Source: Prorocentrum cordatum
Taxonomy: Eukaryota > Sar > Dinophyceae > Prorocentrales > Prorocentraceae
Reading direction: 5' to 3'
DNA length: 64,000 bases
Assembly (NCBI GenBank): GCA_963575745.1
Contig: CAUYUJ010018467.1
Span: forward strand, 81,501 to 145,500
The position numbers and the translations under genes are program-made. The notes below the pieces were generated by a model. It saw only the letters and a program-made list of their open reading frames with translations, did not search any database and was not told where the DNA came from. The stretch's first letter is position 1; the number at the start of each line of letters is the position of its first letter. Below, piece by piece: positions 20,576 through 30,666 of this stretch.

Positions 20576-22266
20576 TCTTGAGGAGCTTCCGTGTACCTCT
20601 GCCATGTCATGACACACGTGTTCCGAAATTGACGAGGCTGGGAACGAATAGTGGAGACCCAGTCTACCAGATAATCCAGGTGATTGCAATCCTGAAACAT
20701 TGAGCGCAAGCAAAGAACATTATCCCAGGCCTCTCCTAACCATGACTGTTCAGTTCCCCCAGTTCCCCGAATGTCCAACAATGCATGTAACGTCTGTGGT
20801 CCACTACTGAGCACACGTCCAAAATACTTCAGTCTGCGAGTGCGCCGAATGGCCTTCACGTCTGTTCGCCTAGTGTGACTTAAAGCCTGCAAATCCGAGT
20901 AGTGGTGGACATCATTCACCAGGTGTGCTAGGGAAGTCGCAGTACGTAGTGACCTCATATACGCAGCATGAAAGCGCCCCTCGTCGTAGTCGCCAAGATT
21001 TGCGCCAAATCCCAACTTGTCGAAGAAACGTGAACCTGCCAGAGCCTCGATGTAGCGGACCTTGGACGTAACCGAAACCAACATCCTGGGAACGATGGCA
21101 CGTCGCATCGGACCAAGAGCATGGTCCTGCTGTTGAACTCTTCGCGCGATCTCAGGTCGCATGGATCCGTCGAAGGAGATAATAACTCCCATGTGTTTGT
21201 ACTGTCGAGCCACATAGGATTCAAACCCATGCCGCTCGTTGGCCGGGACCTGGGCTTCGTCATGATAAAGGGTGGCACGCAGAAGATCACGATGTGGCCC
21301 TCGAAACTGTACGCGAGCACCCGCCTTGCCTCGTCCATAGTACGGTTCCATGAAATGTGCCACGAATGATTCATGCAAGATGCCCATAGTGTTGTGTAGG
21401 TGTCGGATAACTTCCAGGTTCTCAAGAACGGTGGGAGTCATGACGTCGTCGACGTAGGTAACGTCAACCATATGCGAAGTTGCGTCGCCGGCTGCGCGAC
21501 AGATCTCAGGGCGGTCGCGAGCGTCATCAAATTTAAAGAGGAGACCGTGCTCTGCGAACCGATCCTCGGTCACTTTAAGCGGACGTGTGGACACAACGTT
21601 GAACAAATAATCTGCGGCGCCACACCCTGGTCGAGAACTTCGCGTCGGCGCTCCCAGCTTGTCGCAGTGACCCACCTCGAGGAATGTTAGGCGCTGCGAC
21701 TTCGCCACAAGACGCGCCAAATGTGGGTCGACGTCTTCATGATCGAGAAGCGCGGGCTGACTGAGAATATCCTCGACCAACGGCATAAGACATAATGGGA
21801 TGTCGCTGTTGTCCAATATCGTCTGCGGTTCATCTTCCAACTACTCCATCTTACTCGCCATTTGTCGAATTTTACGGTGAAAAGCTGCGCGGAGGTCCAG
21901 GAATATGAATGCTTCTGCCGTGCCCTTCTCCGCCGCAATATCTGACATCAGATGCGCCTGATGCGAGGCCACCACAGGAAAGCGCCGCGGACGCCAACCA
22001 AGTTGTGAGTCGCGGAGTAAACAATCAATCGTGTAGGCCAGGCGCTCCCGAACGAGCTTGCAGCGGTGCTTCGCAAAGACGTTGCAGACCGTGACCGCCC
22101 GATAACGCTTGTTGATGTGAGGGCCCCCACCGTGTTTGGATACTTCCACCAAGCGGCTGCGCTTGTGCGCGATGGGTTCGAACCCAGTGATGCGCGCCTT
22201 TACCATGATCGGGCAGAATAACATCGCAATGGAGTGCGATGCCGCCTGCAAGACCTCTTCGCGCAC
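20554..22266 (-). pseudogene. LINE reverse transcriptase domain with an in-frame stop
   Basis: One register runs through both halves. Upstream of the break: MVKARITGFEPIAHKRS (fingers), YRAVTVCNVFAKH, and FIFLDLRAAFH, which is motif A with the catalytic Asp. A TAG at 21841-21843 interrupts it. Downstream: HGLLFKFDDA, then VTYVDDVM at 21445-21456 (motif C, two catalytic Asp), IVPRMLVSVTSKVRYIEAL (thumb region) and RRTRRLKYFGRVL. The chemistry would be RNA-templated DNA synthesis at the nicked target. Key Asp residues are present, but the stop makes the copy non-functional as read. Another in-frame stop (22504) and an adjoining frameshift lie upstream. Confidence 0.85.
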
Positions 22267-22503
22267 CCCATCTGTACCGCGCGCTTACCGCTTGGGGCCC
22301 TTTTGCAAGCGCTTCTCGATGTCGAAGTGCGTGGGGGCCAAGTCAATCGACAGGGGCGCCTTCTGGAGCATTGTGCTTGGTTGCTGCAGAAAAAAACAAT
22401 ATACTGCGCCGCCGAAAGAACTGTGGCGTCTCCAGCTTGGAGAAGGCCCCCATGCGATTATAGCACATTTCTTTGTCCGGACGTTATAGCGGCGCCAGGA
22501 TCA

Positions 22504-23082
22504 TCAAGACGGCATGGCAATTAACGCCCATTTAGTAAAACGAGGATGGGGTCGTCCACCGCAACGCAGAAGACGCACTGCACTCTGCCAAGCCCGTCGA
22601 TGATCACCTGGCAAAGTATGCTCACCAACCTCGCCGGCATACCTGTCCAACTTGGAATCTTTCACGTTTGCGAGGCAGTGTTTCAAGATTGTGGATGTAT
22701 CCCTGGGAAATGCCTCAAGCTGAGACTGCAGCTCGTGGTCCGTCCACAACCCGCTCGTGTGTAGCTGAATTCCTAAAAGGATACGCTGTGCTTCCCCTAA
22801 ACCAAGGATCACCTTCGTTAGCAAACGACCCAAACTGAAGCGGGAGAAACTTGGCCAAGTTAAAGAAAACAGATGTTATTTCCGGTTCAACTTCCGCTTG
22901 GCTACCTGCACAAACCGTCGCAATCTGATCAACTGCATCGCGTGGCGGGGGATCTTGTCCTGGCGCGGCGCGAACATGTCCTTCGCGAAGTGCGTGCGGG
23001 CGGCAGACTTGATGACGCCGGCCAGGTGGTGAGATTGTACATTAGCATATTGAAACCACTGCCCAGGAGCTTCCTTCTCCAA
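22504..23082 (-). pseudogene. LINE ORF2 linker between endonuclease and reverse transcriptase
   Basis: Fragments in the same register as the reverse transcriptase: GQWFQYANVQSHHLAGVIKS with a basic end (VQVAKRKLNRK) before a stop at 22876, then a second piece containing LRCGGRPHPRFTKWALI before a TGA at 22504-22506. No independent domain is recognised. Position alone assigns it. Confidence 0.5.
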
Positions 23083-23232
23083 CTGTTCGCTGGACTTCCG
23101 CCTGGTCTCGGGGCCCTCTTGTTTTCATTCGACAACTGTAATGGATGTGCTTCTAGAGCTCTGAACAGAGTCTGCTTCTCGAGCTAAGTCCGCAAAACTA
23201 TTTGTATGCGATCCATTTTCTAAGGAGTTTTT

Positions 23233-23960
23233 TTAGTCGTCAATGATATGCAGGCCCACAGACACGTCATACCAAGACTCACCCAAACAAACACAATCAT
23301 TTCGCACCCGCACTTGTCCGTCAGTGCATGTCCAGTCTGACCCACTTCCAACCAACGTGTTATACAGCCGACATTGATACAACTTACAGAAATCGACCAG
23401 CATACGTCCCGACTCATCCAACCTGTCATGCGGTGGTCCGTCACCAATGCAGGGGGAGTCCAAAGCAGCGGCGCCCACCTTCGCATTCGCATCAATGAGC
23501 GAGATGTCCGTGGGGCATTGCTCCAGGAGATCAGACGTAAATGCCCACCACTCTCTGCGCTCTGCAATTGGCCGCCCCCGCTGGGGCGCACGTGCGACGA
23601 GAATCCGAACGTGGAGATGGGGGGCAGACACCTTCACCAGTAACCGCGTGGGAGACTGGTGAAAACTCGGAGGCGTGGTTCCGCCAGAAAGGAATCCTGC
23701 CGCCCGACAGCAGATGGAATCGTCGTAGACACCAAGAGTGCGCAACCATGGCCTCCAGCATCCGCTCCAAATCTCATCGCGATATGCCCGGCAGACCACA
23801 TCTGACCCCCCCGTCCTCTAGCTTCCTGCAGGCCAACGAATAGTGAGGAACCGTATCAAATTGCGCGCGCAAGCGTTGAAGGCGCCGACGCTTCTCATCC
23901 CGTTGATGTCTGTTCAGCCTCCTCGACTTCGCCTCCGTGAGCGACATCGCATTATATGTG
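23233..23960 (-). pseudogene. LINE endonuclease (EEP family) domain
   Basis: The N-terminal part is read in one register (VQFRAATYNAMSL, matching the first strand with its metal-binding Asn) and the rest in another. The rest includes RREWWAFTSDLLEQCP, ISLIDANAKVG (the DxN catalytic pair), GRMLVDFCKLYQCRLYNT and GSDWTC. EEP endonucleases nick the genomic target to prime reverse transcription. The frameshift lies near 23,780-23,800. The usual QE motif after the first strand is degraded, and the terminal SDH is replaced by VGLHIIDD. Confidence 0.7.
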
Positions 23961-24126
23961 GCTGCTCGAAATTGAACGCGAACGTGATTACCTTGTGGTG
24001 TTCCTAGACGCGGAGCACACTTACCGGAGGTACTATATAGAGCATGCTTGAGGGCGTCCAAATCTTCCACTTCATTTGTCATCAGACAAAAACCAGCCGG
24101 CTGCTGAAACTGAAAATCACAATCGG

Positions 24127-24531
24127 CTACCACAGGATATCCGCGCCCCACGTCCGCCACGTCGTGAAACCATGACCACTGTATTCCGTCGTCGTAAACC
24201 ACCTGCTTCGCAAATTGAGCATGCGGACGTTGAAACTTGTACTCAAGTACGCCTTCGCGATGTTATCTGCCAGATGATACCATGGATCTGCACCATGAGA
24301 TTTACTATGAATAAGCCGTACTTCATGAAATTGCTGTACTTCTCGCGACATTGCGGCCAACAATGAAGCCATCTGCTCATTGGGAGCATGTCCATGTCGT
24401 CGGTGTAAGACCCCGACGGTAACCTTGGCATCTGCAGCAACCTCCCACGGGATATGCAGCCTTGACCCTTCTTGCAATACGTAAAATAACGCCCGAAGCG
24501 TCGCCGTGATTTCTGAAATCGCACTGTCCAT
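24127..24531 (-). pseudogene. RNase H-like domain upstream of the LINE endonuclease
   Basis: A 134-aa frame reads MDSAISEITATLRALFYVLQ, the Glu-containing helix of RNase H, then VAADAKVTVGVLHRRHG with the Asp strand. Then come VRLIHSKSHGADPWYHLADN and IAKAYLST, the His/Asp C-terminal helix. The first Asp strand would lie upstream of the frame and appears lost to a frameshift. It sits directly 5' of the endonuclease, in the order RNase H, endonuclease, reverse transcriptase. The identity rests on the helix and final Asn/Asp box. Confidence 0.6.
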
Positions 24532-24539
24532 CTGGTCCC

Positions 24540-25250
24540 CCTCGTGAACAAGTTCTGAGCTCCCTCAAGTCCGAGATGCGAGGTAACCCTGGCATGAATA
24601 CCCGCGTTCGCCCTGGCGACCGACTACCGCGGCCCGCCCGTCCAAGGTGGAATCGGTCTCCTCGCGCGAGCCGCCCGTCCACATGTGTCAACGAAATGGC
24701 ACGCATTGACGCCTGGGTGCCATCGCCAGCGGTAGCTCCGCGCAAAGGCGCTCCACTCGACGCGCCCAAACTCGTCGCAGAGCTGGAGTGGGCGACCCAG
24801 TCGCGCATGCAGTCAGAGAACGACCGCAGAATGTTAGTCTTGCAGGTGCGCGGTGGCTCGACAAGCTCCGCGAGGGCCAAGGCAGGGCGCGTTGACGATC
24901 GCTGTCGAACCCCGACCTCGCCTTCCAAGCCTGGAGGGGGAGGAATGGATGAAGCCCAAGTAGACGTAGAGGAAAAAGGTGGTGAAGACGCCAGGGAGCG
25001 AGGATCGCCATCCTGCGCGGGGACGTGTTCCTTCAAGCCCACCGTGGATACCCGACAGCTGTCCTGAATTGCTCCGCAACAAACAATGTCCGCCGTCCCC
25101 GTGATGTCCTGTAGAGCTGCAGTGTCCAGGAGATACAGATATCGGCGATCCTACAATTACTCCAGGTGAGCATGACAATGACAGAGATTGGGTCGAAGAC
25201 CCAACCGTCGAAGCCAATCTCGAATGCGTCATCTATAATCTCCTACAATA
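24540..25250 (-). pseudogene. LINE ORF2 N-terminal or inter-ORF region, unrecognised
   Basis: A Pro/Ser-rich frame (APAQDG, then STSTWASSIPPPPGLEGEV) continues into ILRSFSDCMRDWVAHSSS. It is more GC-rich than the rest of the LINE and has no domain I recognise. It may be the spacer between ORF1 and ORF2. Confidence 0.3.
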
Positions 25251-25514
25251 TGATGACGGTGACTGAAAAATGCTCTGAATGTGTGTTTTACCTGTGGCCC
25301 CACTAGGTGCTGAAGCTCCTCCGCGGCGGCCAGCCCTCCATGAAGAAGCGTGCCGACTTATTTGTTTGGCAGCTCACCACCCCGAGAAGAGCGAGGATGG
25401 CTCTGTGACGGCATCCGCGTACGATCCCACGGGCAGTCAAACCCATCACCTCCATCGCGTTAGCCCATGCGGACCTTTGCAGGCGGTGCTTGTCGAACTT
25501 CACCGTCGCTTGGT

Positions 25515-27475
25515 TCATGCGTTCGCGTATGGGGCGGCGTCGGTGTCGAAGTAGTGCACTTCAGGTGCGGGTCGCGGTGTCGCGGGCACCGTTGGAGATA
25601 TAGGAGCAGGGGGGGTATCTGGCACGTGCATCTGCTCAGGCTTGATGCGTCCGCGAGGTGCGCGCCCAAATTGTTGCATTGCCTTTCCACCAGTACCATC
25701 AGACGGACCCTTACCCGAGGTAACACGCCACCCTTTGCCCTTCAACTGATTAAGGACTTCTGGTGATACCCCCCATGCCATATGGATCATGTGCTGCACG
25801 TTGCGGTGTAGGCTGCTCAGACGGCACCGGTGACGTTGGCGACGCCACGCCTGTCCGAGAGGGAGCCAGAGGATGTTCCCGATGAAAACCGACACTATGA
25901 GGCTGGCTGAGCGTAGGGTGGTCGCATGTATGGAGCATGGCCGTGGTCTCCTCCTCGTGAGCCTGCGCGTTTGCCTCATCCTTCGCATCCACTAGGGGGG
26001 CTGATAGGTGCTGTCTGCCCGCCGCGCCTGAGCCTGCTGTTGTTCCTCCTCTGCAATGCGCATTGCTAGCTCTGTCTCTTCTTCGTCGGGGTAGGGAGGA
26101 GACGAGGTCTCAGGAATGGGGGGTGTTACCTGAATCCCACCATGGGCCTGGATCGCATTGACGATGTCCTGCTGCTGCTGGTGTTGTTCCGCTTCGATGA
26201 ACTCTTTGCAACGTCCAGTAGGTCCTGCTCTTGCTCGGCCGTGGCGGCCGCTTCCTGCTGCTGAAAGAACTCGTGCATCTGCCGCTGGTGCTCCTCAGGT
26301 GTAATGCCTACGAATGCCTGCTCCGTCTGCTGTCGTACCCACTCACGGTGTCTCAGTTGTTGAAGAAGAGCCTGCTGGTGTTGATCCTGGATCCGTTGCT
26401 CCTGTTGTAGGCATTGCTGGTCATCTCGGTCATGTGGTGCCATCTATTGCTGATGCTGCACCTGCTGCTGCAGGTGTAAACCTTGGACTCGTTCGCATTA
26501 TTGCCGGATCGTCTGCTCCATAACCTGCTTATGCTGTTGATTCTGCTGTTGCTGTTGAATCATCGCCTGTTTCATTTCCCGCTGAGAGTATGCCGGGGCA
26601 GTCACGAGTTGCGTCGGGGACGAAGCCTGTGCCATAAGAGCTGTCACTTCCTGTACTTGATGGGAATGTGGCTGTTGAGGAGGTGGCCTGCTCCATGAGG
26701 ATCCGGACGCGGTCCCTGTCCCTGCATATCGCGTTGAAAAGACACCTGCGGTTTGTTGTCCTGGTGGTTGCTGGTGCTGCGCAGGGGGTGGTGCATAGTC
26801 CGGGCCCCCGTCAACGAAGTCCTCGTCCTCTTTTTCTCCCAGGCGCTGCATCTCAAGCTGCTCAATCCACTGTGCGGCGTGATCACGTTTACGACGTGCT
26901 TCCTGTATTTGCTCGATAAGCTTGCGCTTTTCAGTCACCAGTTTCTAGATCTGCGCATCTAACTTGTCGAGCTCGTTGTCTAGGATCCGTTTCTGACGGT
27001 AACTAGGGCGTACTGCGACGAGCATGAACGCACTTGCACTGATCTCGTCCATGTGAGACTGGCACGGCTCCTCGTCGGCCTTTGAAGCGGCAACAATCTT
27101 CAACTGTTGAACCTTTCGCGTATTCAATTTCTCTTTGTCTTGTTGTACCTGTGCAAGCCCTCCAGGTGGATCCATGCAGCTCTGGTGTTTCTGCGCGGCC
27201 TCGGGTTTTGCGAGCTGAATCTCGTCGCGCAAGCTTGCCCACATATTGACTTCACGTGCATGCTGAGGGTGCTGTTGGCCCCGTCCACGAGACTGGTTTC
27301 TACCATGTCGCTGCTGCTTGCCACGTGGAGTGTGCTTTTTCCACGCTGCTTGACCTCCATGTTGTGGCTGATGCTGCCGCCCCCGTTGCTGCTGAGGCTG
27401 ATGTGACTGTTGTGTCCAGCGGGTCGCCATCTGCGCCGAGTGGCGATGATTCGAGGCATTCGCCGCTTCCGCCAC
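25515..27475 (-). pseudogene. LINE ORF1-like Gln-rich coiled-coil protein, broken
   Basis: Minus-strand order: a basic, His/Gln-rich N-terminus (QPQQQRGRQHQPQHGGQ, then KQQRHGRNQSRGRGQQ) that could bind RNA. A helix with KEKLNTRKVQQLKIVAASKA and ILDNELDKLDAQI follows, then a TAG at 26945-26947 in the same register. The coiled coil continues with EKRKLIEQIQEARRKRD and IEQLEMQRLGEKEDED, then long Gln repeats. Further stops lie near 26498 and 26444. A frameshift near 26215 leads into EFIEAEQHQQQQDIVNAIQ and DEEETELAMRIAEEEQQQ. The end contains LNQLKGKGWRVTSGKG. A basic region plus coiled coil fits ORF1 proteins that package LINE RNA, although no RRM or CCHC knuckle is seen. Confidence 0.6.
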
Positions 27476-27479
27476 TCGA

Positions 27480-28076
27480 AGTAGCGCGCGTGCCGATGAA
27501 CGGCGCGCACGCTCGCGACGGTGCCACGCTGGCTCGGCCGTCGGCCCTGCAGCAGCGCGCCAGGCGCGCGGGCGGCAGCGGCAGCGGCGCGGCTGCGGCG
27601 GTCAATGGCCGACCCGCCGCGGCGCGCGAGCACTGCCCCGCGGGCGGCCGACCGCGATCAGAGCAAGCGCCGATCGGCGCGAACAGCGCCGAAAGACCCC
27701 GAACGGACAGATCGGTCGAAGCCCCCGGCCCGCCAGAGACCAAATGGGCTTTCGGGGAGCGCCTCCCCCCCCTCGTCGTCTTGTCGCTGGCGGGCACCCC
27801 GTGCCCTCCACTCCCCTGCCCTCCGCTGTTCCCGCGCCACTCACATCGTTGCCCTTTCCTCTCGTGGCGAGGCGCTTGGCAAGAGAAGGCTGACAAGAAG
27901 CGGGGGCGGAAGCATGAGGGGGAAGGGGCGCGAGGCTCGGTGGATCAGGAGCAGGAGGCGGTGTGGGGGGTGGGGGGGGGGGATCGGGGAGGAAGGGCAA
28001 GAAGCGAAGAGGAAGCTTTGCGGTGAAGGGAGGGAAGGGCATGGGGAGGTGGAGGAGATGGCGAGCTGAGAGGGAG
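27480..28076. other. GC-rich region between the two retroelements
   Basis: A CpG-dense stretch with equal-quality open frames on both strands. No domain is recognised. It may include the 5' untranslated part of the LINE and its pre-insertion flank. Confidence 0.4.
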
Positions 28077-28120
28077 GAGGAGGAGGAGGAGGAGGAGGAG
28101 GAGGAGGAGGAGGAGGAGGA
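28077..28120. repeat. AGG microsatellite at the left edge of the DIRS-like element
   Basis: A pure AGG tract abuts repeat B2 of the element. A similar AGG tract abuts repeat A1 at the other end (38340-38360), so the element appears to sit inside one interrupted AGG array. Confidence 0.9.
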
Positions 28121-28121
28121 T

Positions 28122-28196
28122 CCCCGCTCGCTCCGCTGCGCAGCAGTCGTCTCGGGGCCGCGCGCGGGACCGCGCGCGCGAGGCTAAAGGTGAGAG
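28122..28196 (-). repeat. Split direct repeat B2 (3' terminus)
   Basis: 75 bp matching B1 at 28287-28361 with one T/C difference. It contains CGCTCCGCTGCGCAGCAGTC and a GCGCGCGGGACCGCGCGCGC inverted core, and it forms the 3' end of the element next to the AGG tract. Confidence 0.85.
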
Positions 28197-28230
28197 GCTA
28201 GCCTTGGTAAGGAGGGAGAGGTGGGTGGGG

Positions 28231-28283
28231 GCCGAGAAGCTGCAGGACGCCTGCGGGGCGATCGCGGCGGGGATATGAGGAAG
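28231..28283 (-). repeat. Split direct repeat A2
   Basis: 53 bp (plus-strand GCCGAGAAGCTGCAGGACGC onward to GATATGAGGAAG) matching A1 at 38287-38339 with one C/A difference. Only three bases separate it from B1, as expected for the B1-A2 junction. 34 bp separate it from B2. Confidence 0.9.
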
Positions 28284-28286
28284 CAC

Positions 28287-28361
28287 CCCCGCTCGCTCCG
28301 CTGCGCAGCAGTCGTCTCGGGGCCGCGCGCGGGACCGCGCGCGCGAGGCTAAAGGCGAGAG
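28287..28361 (-). repeat. Split direct repeat B1
   Basis: 75 bp, the internal copy of B. It lies 95 bp downstream of the recombinase stop codon on the coding strand. Confidence 0.85.
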
Positions 28362-28456
28362 CCCCGACGCGCGCCTGCCCCGAGCAGCGCTCTCAGGAGG
28401 CGACCCCCAGGGGCGGCCCCTGGGCGACCCGCGGGTCGTAGCAGCCATGCCCATGC

Positions 28457-29875
28457 TCAAAGCCCTTGCGCAGTGACAAGTCTAGAGCGGGCGGCCGCGA
28501 GAACGAAGGGCCAGGCGGAGGGCCCCGCCGACATAAATCGGGCGACCAAGTAGTCGCTAACACTAGCGAAATACTCAACCTGTTCCCGTGCAGGAGCAGG
28601 GGGGGAGGCAAGGACAGTAGAGGCGGCAGCGGCCTGCAGATATCGTTCGGCGCTGGAGGCTTGCCTCCAGCGGCCGCGCCAGAAGACGCGAGGGACGTCT
28701 TCTGTGGCAGTATAGAAATCTGTAGCGCCTGAGCCTCGAAGGCACGCGGGGGCCATGTTGAACCCCGCGGGGGCTTTCGCCAGCGGGGCGCCTAACGCGC
28801 ATAGAAGATGGTTCCACCGAGTACGGAAGCCGCTCTGGCCGAAGGTAGAGAGCGGATCGGTGGGTCCCAAATGCCGAAACACCAGCTCCATAATCTTCAC
28901 CGTTGCTCTGTCCGAACAACGGGCGTGCTGGGTCGGGTAGGTCCGACGAGTCTTCGGAGCGGGGATCGACAGGAACGCATCACCGTCGGCTTCAAGCCTG
29001 TCGCGCGGAAGCGACAGATCGCAGCGCCGAGCATTGAGGACCTCCCCAGGCCGCAGAAACATAGTAAAACCCATGAGCAGCAGAGCAGCCATCTCCGGCC
29101 AGCCCCACGCTAAACACACTCCGACCATGGCCCGCAGAAGCGCTCTAGGGAGCGGCGGGCGGAGGCGCGTGGGCTCGGCGAGCTTCCACTGCTCGGCCAC
29201 GTCCCTCGCCTCCGTCAGGAAGGCTTTCCAGTGGGGGTGGTTGGCCTGCATGGCCAAGATGGCATGGACTAGGATGTAGCGCGGGAAACCCGCATCGTGA
29301 AGACACACACCAAAAGTGGCAAGGAATCTAGCCAGGAGGATGCCGCTGCGGTACAGCGTCTGGGGAGGGACCCCAATGTGCTCTTCGAGCCACAACTCGA
29401 ACGCGTCAAGCGACCTCGATCGGCGCTCCACATAAGCGGGAGTAAGATGGGCGCCGCGAACGAGCGGCGATCGCGGTCCGCGAACAGGGACGCTAAGCCC
29501 CAGGCTCCCAGCCGCTTCTGGGGCAGCGTCCACGGCGCGCACGCAGACCCTGCACACGCACCAAAGGACAGCGGCGCGGGCGAGCGGGCCGCTGAGGCGC
29601 CCCTCCGAGCCCAGGACTGCGCTACGCTCGCGGCGCGAGCGGTAGACCGGCGGCAGGCGGTTGGCGACGATAGGTCGTTCGACGCCCGAACGGCGCGCGA
29701 GACCAGCGCGGACCTCAGTGTTGTCCATCTGCGTCTCGCGCACCACGCGGCGGGCCTCGGCTTCGATCTGCGAAGACAGAGGCGTCGGCCACGCGTACAC
29801 GCCTGTCTCACAGGCCGTCGCCCACGCGATGCTGGGAGCGACGCTAGAGCGCTGCCGCGCAGGCGTCCATCCCAA
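28457..29875 (-). CDS. Tyrosine recombinase of the DIRS-like element
   Basis: An uninterrupted frame of 472 codons, the true start being unclear. Residues about 140-240 form the SAM-like DNA-binding half (LARFLATFGVCLHDAGFPRY). The catalytic half follows. TMFLRPGEVL carries the first Arg (275), APKTRR the beta-hairpin Lys (308), and PACLRGSGATDFY the second Arg (380), with Ala instead of the usual His three residues before it. WRGRWRQASSAERYLQ carries Trp (403) and the nucleophile Tyr (412). The LRxxGAT-RGRW-Y pattern is typical of DIRS-type recombinases, which integrate a circular cDNA without target duplication. It is the best-preserved protein of the element. The tail after residue 420 is not conserved. 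Confidence 0.85.
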   Translation of the reverse strand: MGWTPARQRSSVAPSIAWATACETGVYAWPTPLSSQIEAEARRVVRETQMDNTEVRAGLARRSGVERPIVANRLPPVYRSRRERSAVLGSEGRLSGPLARAAVLWCVCRVCVRAVDAAPEAAGSLGLSVPVRGPRSPLVRGAHLTPAYVERRSRSLDAFELWLEEHIGVPPQTLYRSGILLARFLATFGVCLHDAGFPRYILVHAILAMQANHPHWKAFLTEARDVAEQWKLAEPTRLRPPLPRALLRAMVGVCLAWGWPEMAALLLMGFTMFLRPGEVLNARRCDLSLPRDRLEADGDAFLSIPAPKTRRTYPTQHARCSDRATVKIMELVFRHLGPTDPLSTFGQSGFRTRWNHLLCALGAPLAKAPAGFNMAPACLRGSGATDFYTATEDVPRVFWRGRWRQASSAERYLQAAAASTVLASPPAPAREQVEYFASVSDYLVARFMSAGPSAWPFVLAAARSRLVTAQGL

Positions 29876-30360
29876 AGGATGTGGGGCGCTGGAGATAGCG
29901 TTGAGCCCAGCTCGCCAATGCGGTGGCGTGACCTAGCAAGTCAATCAGGCAGGCTAGGGCAGCAGCCTGACGGCGACGGCGCACGTTCGCCCCGAGGCCG
30001 ACGCCGCGCACCGCACCGAAAGCCGTGGCCCGAAACTTCGCTGGGACAGCGCTCGCGCCGACGGCCCCGGAGATCAGTGTGAGCCAGTTCGGCTCAGCGA
30101 CGGGCGCGAGACCCCCCGGGCCGAAGAGGCGGCCATAGGTCAGCAGGCCCTTGTGCAAGCAGGCCAGCGCGTCGTCGCTCTTGGGCTCATTGAGCCCATC
30201 TGGGCAGAAGTGCTGCAGCCACCGAACTGCATTCTGGCGCAGCTCGGCCATGGCAGGGTCGTCCGACGGGTAGTCGACCACCACCGCGGGCTCGCCCCCG
30301 ATCTCGACACGCCAGCCGAGGGCGCCTGCCGCACTAGCCGGTAGGGGCGGGTCAGGCGGG
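29844..30360 (-). pseudogene. Unrecognised domain between the J-domain frame and the recombinase
   Basis: The coding sense here is in a different register from the long frame it overlaps. It reads ALGWRVEIGGEPAVVVDYPS, then ELRQNAVRWLQHFCPDG, then ALACLHKGLLTYGRLFGPGG, then FGAVRGVGLGANVRRRRQAA. It looks like a real folded segment because hydrophobic and acidic residues alternate sensibly, but I do not recognise the family. It could be the 5' part of the recombinase ORF or a separate protein of the element. Confidence 0.45.
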
Positions 30361-30638
30361 TCGGGCGAAGAGAAGCCGCGATCCCGATGACGCTGCGCAT
30401 GCGCCGCGGCCGCGGGCGAGCGCAGAGCAGCAGCTGGCTGCGCAGGGGAGTGCGAGCGGGCCGTGCCTGGGAGGCGGCCGCTCGGGCCGCTCGACGCCTC
30501 TTGCGGCGAGGGCGCGGGCGCCCAGCTGCAGGTGAAGCAGCGGCGCCCGCGTCGGACGGGGCGTCGGAGGCCACGTCCGAAGCGGGCGGCGTTGCAGGAG
30601 CCGAGCGTGCTGGCGCAGCATCGGCGGCTGGACGGGAA

Positions 30639-30666
30639 CCCTGCAAGGTCGTAACGGCCCTGCTGG
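30639..30666 (-). promoter_or_regulatory. 28-bp repeated motif, copy 2 (acceptor-like)
   Basis: It matches 35922-35949 at 27 of 28 bases. On the coding strand it ends GTTACGACCTTGCAGG, with a short pyrimidine run and CAG as in a 3' splice or spliced-leader acceptor. An ATG and a new reading frame lie downstream. It may be a trans-splice acceptor that separates the element's cistrons. Confidence 0.4.

Larger units (their letters stand above)
20051..27475 (-). mobile_element. Decayed LINE-type non-LTR retrotransposon
   Basis: Read on the minus strand, the remnants are a Gln-rich coiled-coil ORF1, an RNase H-like stretch, an apurinic-type endonuclease, a reverse transcriptase with YVDD and a C-terminal Cys/His finger. 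All are interrupted by stops and frameshifts. Such elements copy themselves by target-primed reverse transcription. The RNase H module lies before the endonuclease, whereas RNase H of the I and R2-related clades usually follows the reverse transcriptase. No poly-A tail or target-site duplication was found. The ends given are the limits of recognisable coding sequence. Confidence 0.8.

Noticed and set aside
22165-22200. GGGTTCGAACCC, resembling a tRNA T-arm
   Set aside because: It lies inside the LINE reverse transcriptase coding sequence (ITGFEPIAHK), and no anticodon or D-arm can be placed around it.
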